A DNA stretch of 64,000 nucleotides from Echinostoma caproni (lineage: Eukaryota; Platyhelminthes; Trematoda; Plagiorchiida; Echinostomatidae). The position numbers were made by a program, and so were the translations under genes. Location of the stretch: assembly GCA_900618425.1 (NCBI GenBank), contig UZAN01039376.1, positions 223,259 to 287,258 of the forward strand, in the 5' to 3' direction. Below, one piece after another: positions 44,701-57,100 of the stretch; positions within the stretch are counted from its first letter, which is position 1; every line of letters begins with the position of its first letter. Under the pieces are notes generated by a model. The model saw only the letters and a program-made list of their open reading frames with translations, ran no database searches and was not told the origin of the DNA.

Positions 44701-46161
44701 GAAGTTCCCGTATGACTGACGTGTAAGAAAACTGGCGATAACAATCGATAAATCCAGATGCTTATCATGTCCAGTGACCAGCACCCCAAAATAAAACGGA
44801 TCAGTTGATTATGTAATAGCATTCCAAAATGCATTTCGTTGTAAGAAAAGGCGATTCGAAATAAAACGCTTTGAAACATTCATCTACGCAGTTGTCCTGA
44901 CCCATTTGGTTTTTATCACCGGCGCGAATACGTCGTCCAAAATCTCAGTCTTATCTGATCTGAAGATGAATCAATGAAATGTGTTTTCATGTTAAAATCG
45001 CAGTACGTCAGCGAACCAATTCATATTCCTGACTCGCTTCCAATTTCTGCTTCCATTAGTTTCTAATTATTTGGTTTTAAGGAGTGTTCAAATTGTTCGG
45101 CTCGAACACAAGGGAAACAGGGTCGCCCAGGTTCTTCACACCATCCCGGCCCCTGTGACTCCAGATACATTCCTTATTAGCTAATTAAATTGGGCCGACA
45201 TACTACTTTAGTTCGGACATTCTCATGTACCAGATAAAAACAAATGCATATCGGAAACAAAAGTAATATTGGTCTAGACAAAAGTGAGGAAATTCGTGGA
45301 GAAATAAGCCCAGGGGGACTGAGGGAGTCAAATGGGGTTGATGCAATTCCCGGGTACTTATTTGCATAGTAATGAATGTGATCAGTCTGAAAAATCGCCC
45401 ATTTGCTCTGTCCCTTGAGGACACGCTTTTCGGCGCACCCATCCGGTAGATCACTAAGGACATAATGGAATTTTCAGTTCACTCACTTCCTGACGAGAAT
45501 AACAGTGAAGAGATCATTCACTAATTCGAACAGATTTGTATCATTCTCGAAGATGTAAGAGATTCGGAGAGAGAGGGATGATACTGTTTGGGCATTGTCT
45601 ATATGACATTGTCAACTCTAAAACCTATGGCGAACAAAGTGCGAACTGGGGACTAAATAACTCATTTATGGTAAACGTGGATAAAAGAGTTACTTCATTC
45701 TAACCAATTCCCGTTTAATGGGTATCGAACACACAAAGCATCTGCTTAGTTGTTGTATGCACATGTTAAAGAATCAATAAAAAATCGGCGTTAGAATAGT
45801 TGATAATAGCTGGATTCATTCTTAAAATTCACAGCAGATCACGAAAACACAGTAAAACCAACACATTGTCTTGGATAACCGCGAACATAAGAGTAAACCG
45901 AATTCAATAATTGATTACTTATCTTCGGAATGGCTTACATTGCGTTTACATAAACCAACTTTGTCCTGCGGCGTATTATCACTAAATGATCAACATTTAC
46001 ATGTTCCCCCAAGTCGATGTGTTTTCAAACGGACGGAATCCAATAAACAGCCCAGTTTGAAATCAATACGTCAACCCTTATCCCGGTACTTGCTCCTACG
46101 AACGAACCTGGACAATCATTAATGTTTTAGTCTGGTTATAGGTGCATGATATTTATTACGT
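41724..46161. other. Long stretch, few supported features
   Basis: Apart from the weak exon candidate at 42661, no element is recognised. A short ATG frame at 43758-43886 (MAEQIANLRRASPSNDCIQL...) and a 147-codon minus-strand frame (44784-44341, containing SYGNFPSVFLPFRLLEFANS) are open but unidentifiable. The latter overlaps a plus-strand open frame. Confidence 0.4.
42661..42834 (+). CDS. Weak candidate exon, cysteine-rich
   Basis: Bounded by TGCTAG before 42661 and AAACAG|GTACAT after 42834. The frame includes KRCGGCNDSLCYEPLCCCSQ. An internal GTAAGA at about 42703 offers an alternative donor, so the boundaries are unsure. No family is recognised. Confidence 0.2.
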
Positions 46162-46305
46162 TAGTGGTGGTGGCCCGGTGTTAACCACACAAATTATCAC
46201 CCCGAGGACGTGTGTTCGAATCCCACCACCACCGCCTGACTTTCCCCATTGTGTGTTGAATGGCGGCCTTTTGATCGGCCGCTTTCTCTTTCCGAAACAG
46301 ACTCA
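46162..46305 (+). repeat. tRNA-derived SINE, family SINE-B
   Basis: Box A region GGTGGCCCGGTGTTAACC, box B TGTTCGAATCCC (about 46213-46224), the CCACCACCGCCTGAC junction and a perfect stem GCGGCC/GGCCGC (46263-46268 with 46277-46282), then CTTTCTCTTTCCGAAAC. It lacks the terminal AATAAA-GGAAGTA tail of the 9.4 kb copy. Confidence 0.8.
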
Positions 46306-46763
46306 AAGATAGGTTTTCTTAGATTTATTTCACAATCGAATCTGAACATATATAATCCATATAATTAAGCGTTCAGGTCTTTGATGGATTACAATGATAC
46401 AAGGATGCATGTTTTAGGGTCCAACACAAAGGGTCGCAGATCGAATCTGACTAAGGCCATGAAGCTGGTACCGACTGTTGATTGTGTAACAGTTAGGTAG
46501 GACTCATTATCTAAAATGTCTACACATTTGCCACTAAAATATGCCTCCGAACACAGAATTCAAAGTGATTTCCTCTCTCACTGACGGTCCCTTCACACAA
46601 ACAATTCGAATATTATTTTGTGTGATTTTATGCGCATGGTACATTGTTACATATCTACCGTACAATTTCATAAATTATCCATAATTTACCGTTCAGGAGC
46701 ATAAAAGTAGTAACTCAAATGTGAACTGTCTGTGCTAGTAGTAGAGAAAAGTTTACACTAGAC
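46306..46763. other. Non-coding stretch
   Basis: A tRNA-like segment at about 46410-46505 (GTCGCAGATCGAATCTGAC) could be a decayed SINE of another type. The right end probably holds eroded upstream CR1 sequence. Confidence 0.35.
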
Positions 46764-47668
46764 GTATTAAAGGGTACAATTCTATCTCCGTTCTTCTTTT
46801 CCACATCTATTCCATTGAAGTCTACTTTTCCAAATCCCCTGAACAATAAATATGCGGACCTTGTTGTGGTTGGAATCGCCCACCCTGGTGCATCTGTCAC
46901 CCCCACCGTCCAACTTGGTCTTACTAACCTTGCTGAATGGTCCATTGAGCAATGACTCAACTCGCAATATCCCTAAATGCATAGACATGCGGTTCTCACT
47001 TCACAAAGGGAATTGTTATGGTAACCTTGTGGACTCCGGTCCCACGTTGAACATATACGATGATACTATTATCCAATCCCTAAATATAAGGTAACTTGAT
47101 GTGGTGATGAATCAAAGTTTATGCTGGTCTGATCAAGTTATTTTTGTATTAGGAAAGGTCATCAAATTATCATTTTATGTCACGTCTGAAAGCACTATCC
47201 GTCCCTCGCTTCTTGGTTAAAAGTTTTCTTTTTGTTTATGTTTTGTTTTGGTTGTGCGGGCTCCCCGTAATCTTTCCAGGGATGCTTAAGAAGGAATTCA
47301 AATTGCTTTCCAAATGCTCAACAAGCTTATCATCATTGCACAATATACAAAGTCATACTTTTCGTTGACAAATTTTCTCATCCGTCACATCAAGCTCTTA
47401 TTAAATGTGTGTCCTCCTCCTACACTCGGTCCTGCTATAATTGTATATTTGCTCGTACGATCGCCTATCGGTCTTCTGTGGTCCCTTATCTTGCCCGATT
47501 TCTTGTCAGACCAAAAGGCATCGCTTCCTAATTTAATACACTCATATCGTAAATTGCTTTCCTTTCTCCTTGCTTACCCCAATTCTGCTATAATTTTGTT
47601 CGATAATTGTTGGCGCTGAATATCCACCTTTCGGGGTGTATAAAGCGAATACTTGACTTGACTTCTAA
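46764..47668 (+). pseudogene. CR1-like LINE, 3' end of reverse transcriptase ORF
   Basis: Starts in the palm with VLKGTILSPFFFSTSI (normally GVPQGTILSPLLF). It continues with KYADLVVVGIAHPGASVTPT, where the catalytic YADD has become YADL. Then come MRFSLHKGNCYGNLVDSGPT and LSFYVTSE, and in other frames MSRLKALSVPRFLVKSFLFV, LPVIFPGMLKKEFKLLSKCS and SCYNCIFARTIAYRSSVVPY LARFLV. The DNA ends GGTGTATAAAGCGAATACTTGACTTGACTT, an octamer-like microsatellite end typical of CR1 elements. It is 5'-truncated, with several shifts and stops. The RT and C-terminal wording is that of CR1 clade LINEs. Confidence 0.88.
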
Positions 47669-48360
47669 GGAATTCTGATTGAACTGTGAATAATCAACCG
47701 GTTAGCATCTTCTTGATTTGACGCAATGTTCATAAGTACCAATGGGCTCTGACCAGTTATCTAATACACGTTGTTCTTGTGCACACAGGCGGGATTTGGC
47801 CATGTCGTTTTATAGCATTGCAGTAAAGCACTGAGTAAAGGTTGGGGGAAAATCTGATAGTTCACCTCACTATCAACCTGTGTCGCACAAATAAATACTA
47901 TATGACATCTTTCGTAAACTCAGCGTTAAAAAATGAAGCACACATTTCTTCCGGTACATATTTCTTTAAATAAAAATATGCACGGTATGCTGATGGGACT
48001 ATTTATCCATGTGAGATACCAAAGTACCGTGTGTTCGAGTAAAGCAGAAGCATGCTGAAATTGAGTGAGCCACAATCAGCTGTGCTGATTTCCGCGGAGC
48101 GACAAATTGAATTTCCGCGAATAACCATTCCACATCGAACCCAATGTGTTGTTTGCTCTCTTCACCCCACCTACCCATCAAATACGGCTCGGATAATGGG
48201 GAATCTTTGCTCACGGGGATGNTGTTGTCCACGCTTTGGTTGTGTCTGTCCCCAGTAGATCTCGTACGAACGCGTGATTAGCTGGCAAATCGGGATCGCA
48301 CGAGCAACGCGTGAGCAAACAAGTTGACAGTGTTTGACACAAATCCGGCTCAGATTACAG
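47669..48360. other. Non-coding stretch
   Basis: Minus-strand frames (48232-47999 and 48464-48171) are open across an N at 48222 and overlap the plus-strand candidate exon. They show no motif that identifies them. Confidence 0.35.
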
Positions 48361-48598
48361 ACACGAGAGGCAGCGATATTCTCGTACAACGCGGATCCCA
48401 TATTTTTGCGGTCATATCGGTTCAAGTATTTGTGTATCAGCACGGAATCTAAGTGTGCAACCACAAATCAGATTGACTCGAATATCACGATTCACTATAC
48501 CTGTTATTTTCTTTTCTTCCTGAATTACGCCTTCCCCTTGGGGATTTTGTGGGGCATTCTGTGTATGTGGTGTTTGTTGGTGCATACGTCTATCACTG
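48361..48598 (+). CDS. Candidate exon with a membrane segment
   Basis: Acceptor GGCTCAGATTACAG ends at 48360 and donor ACTG|GTAATG follows 48598. The 79 codons open TREAAIFSYNADPIFLRSYR and end in a strongly hydrophobic stretch, YFLFFLNYAFPLGILWGILC then MWCLLVHTSIT, long enough to cross a membrane. NIT just before it would be a glycosylation site. The one spare base fits the two-base entry of the exon at 50668. The minus strand is also open here. No family is recognised. Confidence 0.28.
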
Positions 48599-48867
48599 GT
48601 AATGTGGAGCGGGAAAATCCATTTGAATAGTTGGTAAATGCCTCATCATAAATTCCGTATCCTACCGGTTATATTTAATTCCCTGTTTATGTGCTCATAT
48701 TGGGGACATTGTGCACGTTCCAAATGAACAGAATGATGACATTACGTGCTCTTTCTACTCAAGAGAATGAAAACGGGCTACAAATTCATGCACCGCATTG
48801 CCTTGTTGAGGGTTTCACTTTAGTGCTACTACTTTGAAAGCCTAAATATGGTCGGGGGTCGGTGTCT

Positions 48868-49290
48868 CAGGTTGTGGCTGGGCGCCTCTTTCTTGCACCT
48901 CGTGAAATGCTCCGATACAACAAAGTGCCTCAAATGGCTTCGGTTAAGAAAGCCTTAATCACTGCATTTTCGTGGCGGAGATGCTTTCCCACCTAAGTAA
49001 AAGAACGGAAAGCCAAATTCCGGGGCTACAACCGGGTCGGTGAACCATTAGCAGTTCACCGAGGGGATTTGGCTAAACATACCTTATTTCAAACCAATCA
49101 AGAAGAGGCGTACAAACCACACGCACAGGTTTTCCTGGGTGTAGCGGTGGTCACCGGCTTGATTGGGCATCATGGTGTATTGGGCACCTTGAATGTTTGA
49201 CTCCGTCCAAAGTGTCTTGCTACTCGTAATTTGATTAACCGAAGGCTTTGATTATGAATTCCCGAGGAAAATTCACCTAGTTTGGCCTGG
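48868..49290 (+). repeat. Dispersed repeat R1, copy 2
   Basis: Collinear with 15720-16170 over about 400 bases, from GGTGTCTCAGGTTGTGGCTG through GCAGTTCACCGAGG to the GAATGTTTGACTCCGTCC block and a weaker match beyond. It lacks the left 200 bases of copy 1. Confidence 0.7.
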
Positions 49291-50667
49291 GCAACACGGC
49301 GGTATTGCGCTCACATGAAAGTCAGGGTACTTTCTTCATTTTCATAATGATTATGAAACCGTGATTTGTTTCGCACAAACTGTGAACTCGGACGTGTGTG
49401 AAAAAATCAACCTACTCCAAATCGTCGAGGCGGAAGATACCTAGGTCCAGACAACCGAAATAATCCATATTCGGAAATATCGTGCGTACTAAGTTTGTGC
49501 AATAAAGCAAACCTTTCTTTCTCTGCCATCACCGCCACCACCACTAACGACAACAACAACATCGGAAGTAGAAACAGAACCTGTGAGAGGAAGAATCACA
49601 TGTTTCACGACTCTGTTTTTATAATTAAAGAGAGCGCAAGGCTTTTTAAAGGTCACGAAGAATTATTTTGTGCACAGAATTCAGTATGCATGAATATGAA
49701 ACGCAACCTTTTATCTTAGAAGGGAATATCACTGCTGGAAAATATCATCGCTGTCCTAAGAGAGAGAGAACATCTTGTCACCGATATACATCAACAATTG
49801 ATAATTGTTCGGTTCAGGATTTGAAACCAATAGTCAGATATGAAGACAGCTATCCATGGCTGATGGAACATTTGTGGGTTACAATATTAAAAACATGAAA
49901 GTTTTCCCAAAGTGGACAATGTCAGAATTGTGAAATTAGGTATGCGTCCGTTGGTTAAAAATGACTTAATTAATCGGTAAAGTCATCGTAACAGAAGGTA
50001 TAAAACCCAATAAATGTTAATAAAAAGGAACCACTTGTTAGATTTAATATTAAACAAGAAATTGCTAGACGTTTTACCGTTCGTTTTTTAATCTTGCAGA
50101 CTACCAGATGCTACCTTATCACTTTTTGATGTACAAATAAAAAAGGAATTGATGATGGCAAGCATTGGTTTTGGACCCTTTAAATAAGCGTAGGATTTCA
50201 GTTTCAATGCCAGACAGCGTCACTGTCAAAAGGCTTGCGGTATCATGTCCATCATAATACAACTCTTTGTGGATTTCGAGAGTCTAATTACCATAATTTA
50301 ATTTCCCGGTGCTCAACAATGAATGGCATATACCCGTTTCTATGGGGTTTTCCTGGTTTATCACTAACTGTGGTGTAACAACCGAATACCGATTTTGAAT
50401 CAAACGTTATCCAAAAGATAACAATTGTTTCCAAGTCTTAATAAGTCAGACTGGTGATTTTGATCTGTCTCATCGACTAGTAACTTATCCACGCACATGC
50501 TTCATCATCCCTGATAGACGTCTCTCTAAAGCTGTGAATATGACTTTACCGGGGAAGATGAATCACAATTTAGTATCGCTTATGGTCCCTAGTAGTTCGC
50601 CAAATGTACGACCGTAATTAAATCGCTTTCTATGTAGTCTGTGACCCCCCTCCCCCGCTCCCGACAG
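49291..50667. other. Non-coding stretch
   Basis: No supported feature. Two overlapping plus-strand frames (49495-49898) lack splice context. Confidence 0.4.
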
Positions 50668-50870
50668 CTACTGATTTGGGCCTTGATAATCTGGTAAAAT
50701 TTGCCTACTATTTCAATGGTCAGAGATCATCTGCACCGCATGTTCTAAAACAAACATACTCACGAACACCTGTGCCCAATGGTTTGACTCAGAGGAAAAA
50801 GTCTAACTATTTTTTCCCCCCGTTCATTATGCATGGCATTGGAAGCTGTTTACTTCATCTGCTGGCGTCA
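50668..50870 (+). CDS. Candidate internal exon, unknown protein
   Basis: A striking C-rich acceptor tract (GACCCCCCTCCCCCGCTCCCGACAG, given here as two joined parts of 50643-50667) precedes it and a strong donor (GTCA|GTGAGT) follows 50870. The 67 codons include TDLGLDNLVKFAYYFNGQRS, PHVLKQTYSRTPVPNGLTQR and FIMHGIGSCLLHLLAS. It is entered after two bases and leaves in phase 0, matching the exons at 48361 and 51983. Unidentified. Confidence 0.35.
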
Positions 50871-51347
50871 GTGAGTTTGCCAAAATCAGACGGGCAGGGA
50901 TTATCACACGGATCATAGCAGCATTGCATCACTCAACCGTTAACGTTTTATTTTTTCCACTTTTTTGTCGAATACATTTAGTCCGCCATGAATGACGTCG
51001 GAATGGTAAAAACGGATTCTCAGAGCCGGGAGTTGATGGGATTACGGGTAGTAAACAGTTAGGTATTCGTTTGGATCCGATAAATCCCGACCAATCGTTA
51101 GTGGTTCCGACCGACCGGACGCTTTACTTCAACATGCTTGTTGGTGCAATATTATACATGATAAGTCAGGGTACCTTGGATTTTTAGTGCTGTTTATTGA
51201 AAGACCATGTGCAATGCATCGGATAAGTTGAAGCCTACAAACGAGTCAACGCTTAGCACTCGTCATTCATCGAATGCTATGGTCAGACAGATAGTGTTTA
51301 AATGATCATTTTTATAATTAAAAGTTCAACGGTCGTTTTCAGCACAT

Positions 51348-51507
51348 TTATTTCTTCTTTTCCAACGGATTATTGGCAAGCATTGTAGCAGGTTTACCCG
51401 ATGCATTTGAGTGCTCCACACTGAGCTTGATCTCTTTACGGGATGCAACCAGTGAAATTTTCATCGAGTAGGTTGTGTTCACAGTGACGTTGATCTGCGG
51501 ATATTTT
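51348..51507 (-). CDS. Terminal exon of an unknown minus-strand gene
   Basis: A classic acceptor (CTGACTTTCTCATTTTCCAG) ends at 51508. After one base, 52 codons run KYPQINVTVNTTYSMKISLV, ASRKEIKLSVEHSNASGKPA and TMLANNPLEKKK to TAA at 51350-51348. An AATAAA overlaps the stop. The pattern of alternating strands with two N-glycosylation-type motifs and a basic end looks like a real protein, but I cannot name it. The next frame is also open from about 51590 (FFLDELLARGSLPHVYTQEL... to CIP), so a longer exon in that frame with an upstream CTTCCAG acceptor is the main alternative. Confidence 0.45.
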
Positions 51508-51982
51508 CTGGAAAATGAGAAAGTCAGAGGTCAGCTCCTGGGTGTAAACATGGGGTAATGAGCCACGAGCAAGTAGCTCATCCAGGAAAAACTGGAAGGT
51601 GATAACTTGGAACCTCTCTATAATGGATTTGCTGAATCCAGCTTATTCAAGTTGTGACGATCCTCAGTTACAACGAGCAAATGAGTTTACTTGGTGTCCC
51701 CGTTTGCATACAAAGTTCAGCTGGATGAATATCGAAAACCATTTGATTGAAAATGTGCACCATGCTTAGAGTTGAAAACTGTTAAGCTTGACATATTCTT
51801 AACATTCGCTACTGAACGGAATCCGACGCCCGTTGTGAATAAATGAACTGTTTTGTACAAGTCAGAAGACAAAAAATCACTGCGAGAGGAATTGCTTTCG
51901 CACCTTTAACAAGATAGAAAACTGAAGTGAATTCAGAAATCTGGTCAGGTTTTATCGCATGTGGTTCCCTGTGTTCGTGTAG

Positions 51983-52115
51983 GTCAGGTCAAGTTGCACC
52001 GGATCGATGGGGGCCATTGGCCAATCGGGCGTCCATAATTCCTTCGTTGATGTGCCCACGAGTGTACGCCCATCTCTGCAATTGATCGGTTTCTCATTCC
52101 ATTGGATTCTTAAGG
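51983..52115 (+). CDS. Weak candidate exon, unknown protein
   Basis: Acceptor TTCCCTGTGTTCGTGTAG ends at 51982 and donor AAGG|GTAACG follows 52115. The 44 codons include SMGAIGQSGVHNSFVDVPTS and LQLIGFSFHWILK. Phase 0 entry fits the exon ending at 50870. Unidentified. Confidence 0.25.
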
Positions 52116-53976
52116 GTAACGTTAGACAACCTTTGGGTTATATCGGGATCGAACTGACATGCACTCATATGTACGTGAGTCTGTGTGTCTGTGTGTACGT
52201 ATGTGTAAAGCATATGATTGGTTACAGCAAAGGAAGGCCAACGGTCATTATAGACAACATATTTGTTGTGAACGATCGATAATACTTTGAGTATCGAGTT
52301 TGTCGTGATGATGTAACAAAAGCGGTCGGTCGGTTCTGACAATGTGTACTTCGTTCCAGCCGCACCAGCAGGCGTAAATGCAACTCGACTGAGTGGCGAT
52401 CTTTGAATGGGGAGAGAGGGTGGACGTATTGCAGCAGCATAGTACGTTCTTTGTAAAGCCTTTTTATACGCTATGATGAGCTACATTGTTGACTGCATTT
52501 CGTCAGAGAGATGTGGATATCCTTTCTAGACACCTGCTGAAATATTGCTTGAGACAAATTTCTTGTCTGATTACGAAAACGAAAGAATGATTCTGGATAG
52601 TCATTTCCCTAATGCGCTGTATATATTCTACTGTTTATTTGGTATTATGTCCTCTGTACATATTTTTCTCGCACTGTGGAACAACGCTCGAACAAGGGCT
52701 CTCTTGTGTTCCATTGCTGAGAAACTGTTGGACTGAAGATACTCTCCGGACTAAGTCTTCTTCCGGAAGATACATCGTTGAATGGAACCGTCACTTTCAC
52801 GGGCTGATAGGATATAAAGGAAAGCTAGCGAATTTTCATTCCATACTTCACAGGTGAATTTTAAGTTGCGGTGTGCTGTGTTGGTTTTATCCAACAGTAC
52901 AATCATATCACCAGGTTGTTTCACGTGCCAATCTTCTGACTCGATTGTCCAAATTCTTTACACATTCAAATGCTCTTTAAGAAAAGACTGTCACCTGAAT
53001 TGTTTCTCTTTTTGTTTACAAGGTCTTTTTCATTGTTCTTTATGTGCAATCGACGAAAATATTCTCGCGACTTTTACGCGACTCAAAAGATTTCGTTTGC
53101 CTATTGTTCCAAACAGTTTAATCCAGACTCGAAATAGAGTGTGCCAAAACGCTTACAACATTTTTATCCAAAAACCTGGTTATTTATTTCTTGTTGGCAC
53201 CTACTTCCCATTTGAGATGATATAACCCAAATAAATCAGATTTGAATTGCACAGTTGATTCGCGCCCCATGTACAATCTTGGTTGTGGTCCTCCGGCGGC
53301 AACAAGTTGTGATACATGGCAGAAGGCGGACCTAGGACAGTGTGACCCGAATTTCTGGTTCCTATAAGGTAGTCAAAAAATATATAAAAAAACGTGTTTG
53401 TGGTTTCAAGCCCTTTCTTCTGACTGCCACCAATCGCAGAAACTCTCCGTGCATTATTCTTGGAAAAAACCTCAAGGAACCAATTCTCCAAATCGGAAAG
53501 CAACTTGAAGAGAGTAAATATACAAACAACGTTGAACGCAATCGTCCACACCACGTGCTGACAGTCAAAATTGTGTATTACGTAATTGAATAAATGGAAG
53601 CCAATGTTTCCCACCCTAACCAACACGTATACACAGGTGCATCAGCAATTCGCGTACACCTGATAGCTGGGTTCTCATCCGGCGCAAGTCGTATTCGCAG
53701 TCTCCCCACTGCAGACAACCAGTAGTTAAAAAGTACTTATCATTGTTGTGTAAATTTCCTTGTAGGTGTAACCATGATTCGGTACAGAATTCATAGGATG
53801 TCAATCACCTCAACTGAGCTGTTCCCCGGAACATCTCACCGCTCTCTCTATCACAGCCAAATCACACGCGCGTGCACGGATCGGAGGGAACAGTGTGTGT
53901 GTGTGCACGCTNCGCACGCTGATGATCTATCATTTTTAAATACTGCTGTGCGAAGATTTGTGATGCACCTGTACAT
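52116..53976. other. Non-coding stretch
   Basis: Plus-strand frames at 52612-53225 and a 141-codon minus-strand frame (53626-53201, with GHTVLGPPSAMYHNLLPPED) are open but unplaced. A GT-rich simple repeat lies near 52177-52206 and an N at 53912. Confidence 0.35.
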
Positions 53977-54167
53977 GGTGGTGGCAGAGGTGACCAAGTG
54001 GTTAGGTTACCAAATCGTAGAACCTATGTCCCGGATTCGAGCCACTCCACTGTCACCTGTCTTCCTTACTTCTGTATTTCCCCAGGCATCCTTTGTATGG
54101 CCGCAGCCCTCTTTCTGAAAGTTGATTGTAGATTTGTATGATAATAATAGTAAATAAAGAAGTACAA
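53977..54167 (+). repeat. tRNA-derived SINE, family SINE-B
   Basis: Full-length diverged copy. It has GGTGGCAGAGGTGACCAAGTGG as the box A region (two parts of 53979-54000), box B GGATTCGAGCC, a body with CTTTGTATGGCCGCAGCCCTC and tail CTGAAAGTTGATTGTA then AATAAAGAAGTA. The stem is damaged (GCATCC facing GGCCGC). Confidence 0.8.
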
Positions 54168-57100
54168 AATATAGACAAGCAAGTGAATGGCTTTAAAAAG
54201 CTCCCCTGAAAGCATAAGACCATCATCGCAGTGATTGTTTCTAATCAAGCAATGCGTATCCAGTAATCCATCGTTTTGTTCTTCTTATTCATCACCAGTA
54301 TTCAGCCTAATTTGTAGCAGTTGACAAAAACTGACTCACAAAGCGGATTGAACAACATCAAACAGCACTCCCGCAAAAAACAACGCCTTGTGTCAGTGAT
54401 TAAAGATATGTGATTATATACATATGTATATGGTGTATATGACTTTATTTCATACAAAGCACTTATCCGCAAGCTGGGGTTTTCCCAAAAACTACATTCT
54501 GAATGGTTATAATATTATACATGAAGACCTTTACTACCCTCACACCACAAAAGCTCTTGCTAATTGACTCAATTAAATCGTAGAACTGGAGGCACAAAAA
54601 CATTCACATCTGACCAGTTTAACTTACGGAGTATTTCCTGATACAAGAACCACTTGCTAGGGCATGAAATCACTACTAGACGCGCCAAGTGAAATCGACC
54701 CCATGAGGCCGGCTCAGTGTAGCTGTACTTTGATCATTACGGAACCGTTTTTGACCGGAAGCATTCCGAATGCTAGGACTCTTTCAGATCATGTGGTCAT
54801 TAATCTTCTATGTCTAAGATAGGGTAAGAAAGTGACGCTCATTCTCCATTATACTGAACTATAAACCTGCAGTCATTTCCTTCGGCAATTAAATGAATTG
54901 TAATGTCTGAGAAATTTTTTTTATTCATCTTTAATGCGTGCAACAGCATCTATTCGGCACATTTAAAACAACGTTAATAAACAACCACCGTTAATTTGGA
55001 ACTCTGAAAGAGCATAATTTCCAGCATGTTCAGAATACAATCTTCTACAGCTTATTCAATTTTGGAAATACATACTTGTAGCCCAAGTGAGTTTCTTTTT
55101 TCTCCAATATAAATATGGAAATACGCGCTAAATACAGTTGGAATATGTCAATGATTTAAAGAGCCATATTTGGGCAAAATTGACGTTGACGGCAAAAAAT
55201 ATCGACGGCAGTCAAGCAACTTGACAAAGACATTATGTTTTAAACACATTTATAATTTAGTAATAGCGAATAGATGGAGACCTTTTGTGATAGAGATTCC
55301 TCCATAGGTGTTGCTAAAAATAAACTGAAGGCAATTATTTTATGCTGTTAGACTCCTATCAGAAATGTATCGTATTCGGATCTTTCCTAAGTCATGAACC
55401 GGAACCCGTTAGCTTTAAAACTGTACCGCTAACCCTTCCTCCCACAGAACACAGCCAGTAATGTGAAGGGTAGTCAATAGTCTAAGGATTTAGACACACC
55501 ACGATAAAATTCTATAATCCCATCATCGTTTCACTTGATGGATGTATGCAAATTTAGCTCTTTTTTCAGTGATTTTCTTTACCGCAAATAGGACCTATGA
55601 CTGGGGAATGGGGATGAAATACACCACACTGATGGTCGTTCCAAACAAGACGATAGAGGCTTTTCAGAACATTATGTTCTTTTGCAACATTTACCGGCAG
55701 TGCGCTGAATGAGAGGATAACAGGCTGGGAGGATGGCTAGCTATATGCGAAGCGTTGAGGGAAACATAGACTAGAAAGGAATATGTAAACCGATTACGCA
55801 AAGCTAACAATCACGGAACTCTCAAAAGGATTCCGTCATGAAAACAGCAGATAAGTATGGTTATATATATATATATATATATATACGAAACGATTGAAGA
55901 CTACCGAGAAGTTCAAACATGTCTGTGGTACCGACAGATACCGGTCTTTAGTTCGTGTTTCACTATCTGCGCACTGAGCGAGAGAAACAGTGTCGAGAGA
56001 TGTTCAACCGGGATTGAAGCAAATACCGTTGTAACAGCCACAATGTAAAAATAAGACCATGCTTAGAATAAAGTGAGATAGGATGGATGCAAAGGTCATG
56101 CCTATAGTAGGATTTAGCTGTGTGAGAAGAGGAATACGACAAAGAAGCGCGTGGAGTAGCGTGGTCCATAATTTCATGGGAAGGATCAAGAGTAAAGGAA
56201 AACAATTCATTGAGGAAACTTAGGATGAGTGCAAAATTCCAAACATTGGAGAAAACCAGTATTCACAGGTACGAATAAAAACGTGGTCCTGTCTATTCCG
56301 ACGGGAGAGATGTGGTCGCACTGGCGTAGACAAACTTATCGCATTTCAAGCCAGACATTCAGTTATCATCTCACCTGGAAAGGAAACTACAATAAAAATC
56401 TTTAAACGCTCGGCTGTTAAAACTAGCCCGGAAATTTATATGAACACTGAGGATGAAGGTGAGATCTTGAACACTTGGTTCTATGTAATTATTGTGGCAG
56501 CGTATCATGTAACGAATATTTACCACGTGAAAACACATTGATCGATCTTTCAGCAATCCCTGATAAATTAGTTTTATAATTATTTTGCGATAAAATATTG
56601 AAATAAGAGAAAAGGAACGAAATGTGTTAAATATATTGAGATGCGAAACTGACTTAGATAAGTCGTTGCTTGGAGGATAAGTGGAATCAGAAGAGATTTT
56701 TACCGGACGATTCTTTCACAAGCGGACAAATGTGGCTGACATATTTGTGTAAAAAGTCCATGGAGATCCGTGAAAGATGACATTGTGAACAATTCCGAAA
56801 TGGTTTTCAAGAAAAGAGACATCAATGATATAGGAGAAATAACTGAATAAAGACAAAAATAGTCCTATCTGTCACCAAATTCAAAGTCAGTGTGGAAGTT
56901 CCATTATGGGAAATATTTGTCCTCATATTATAATTAGACAACAGAATTGTTTCTGGGCGGAAAATTGTAAAATTTTCCGGGGTATGGAAATAGCACATAA
57001 ACTGCTAGGCACTTTTAGTAGTGTTGGAATGTGAGGTGTGAGCGGAGTTCTTCAAATCTGCACTTGAACCATTCAGTAATTGGCGCACAAACAACGTGTC

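Noticed and set aside
44341..44784. 147-codon minus-strand frame, the longest in the window
   Set aside because: No motif, no convincing splice boundaries and an overlapping open plus strand. I could not support it as a gene.
53880..53960. HADDL as a LINE YADD active site
   Set aside because: It sits beside a TG repeat and an N, and none of the flanking reverse transcriptase blocks is present.
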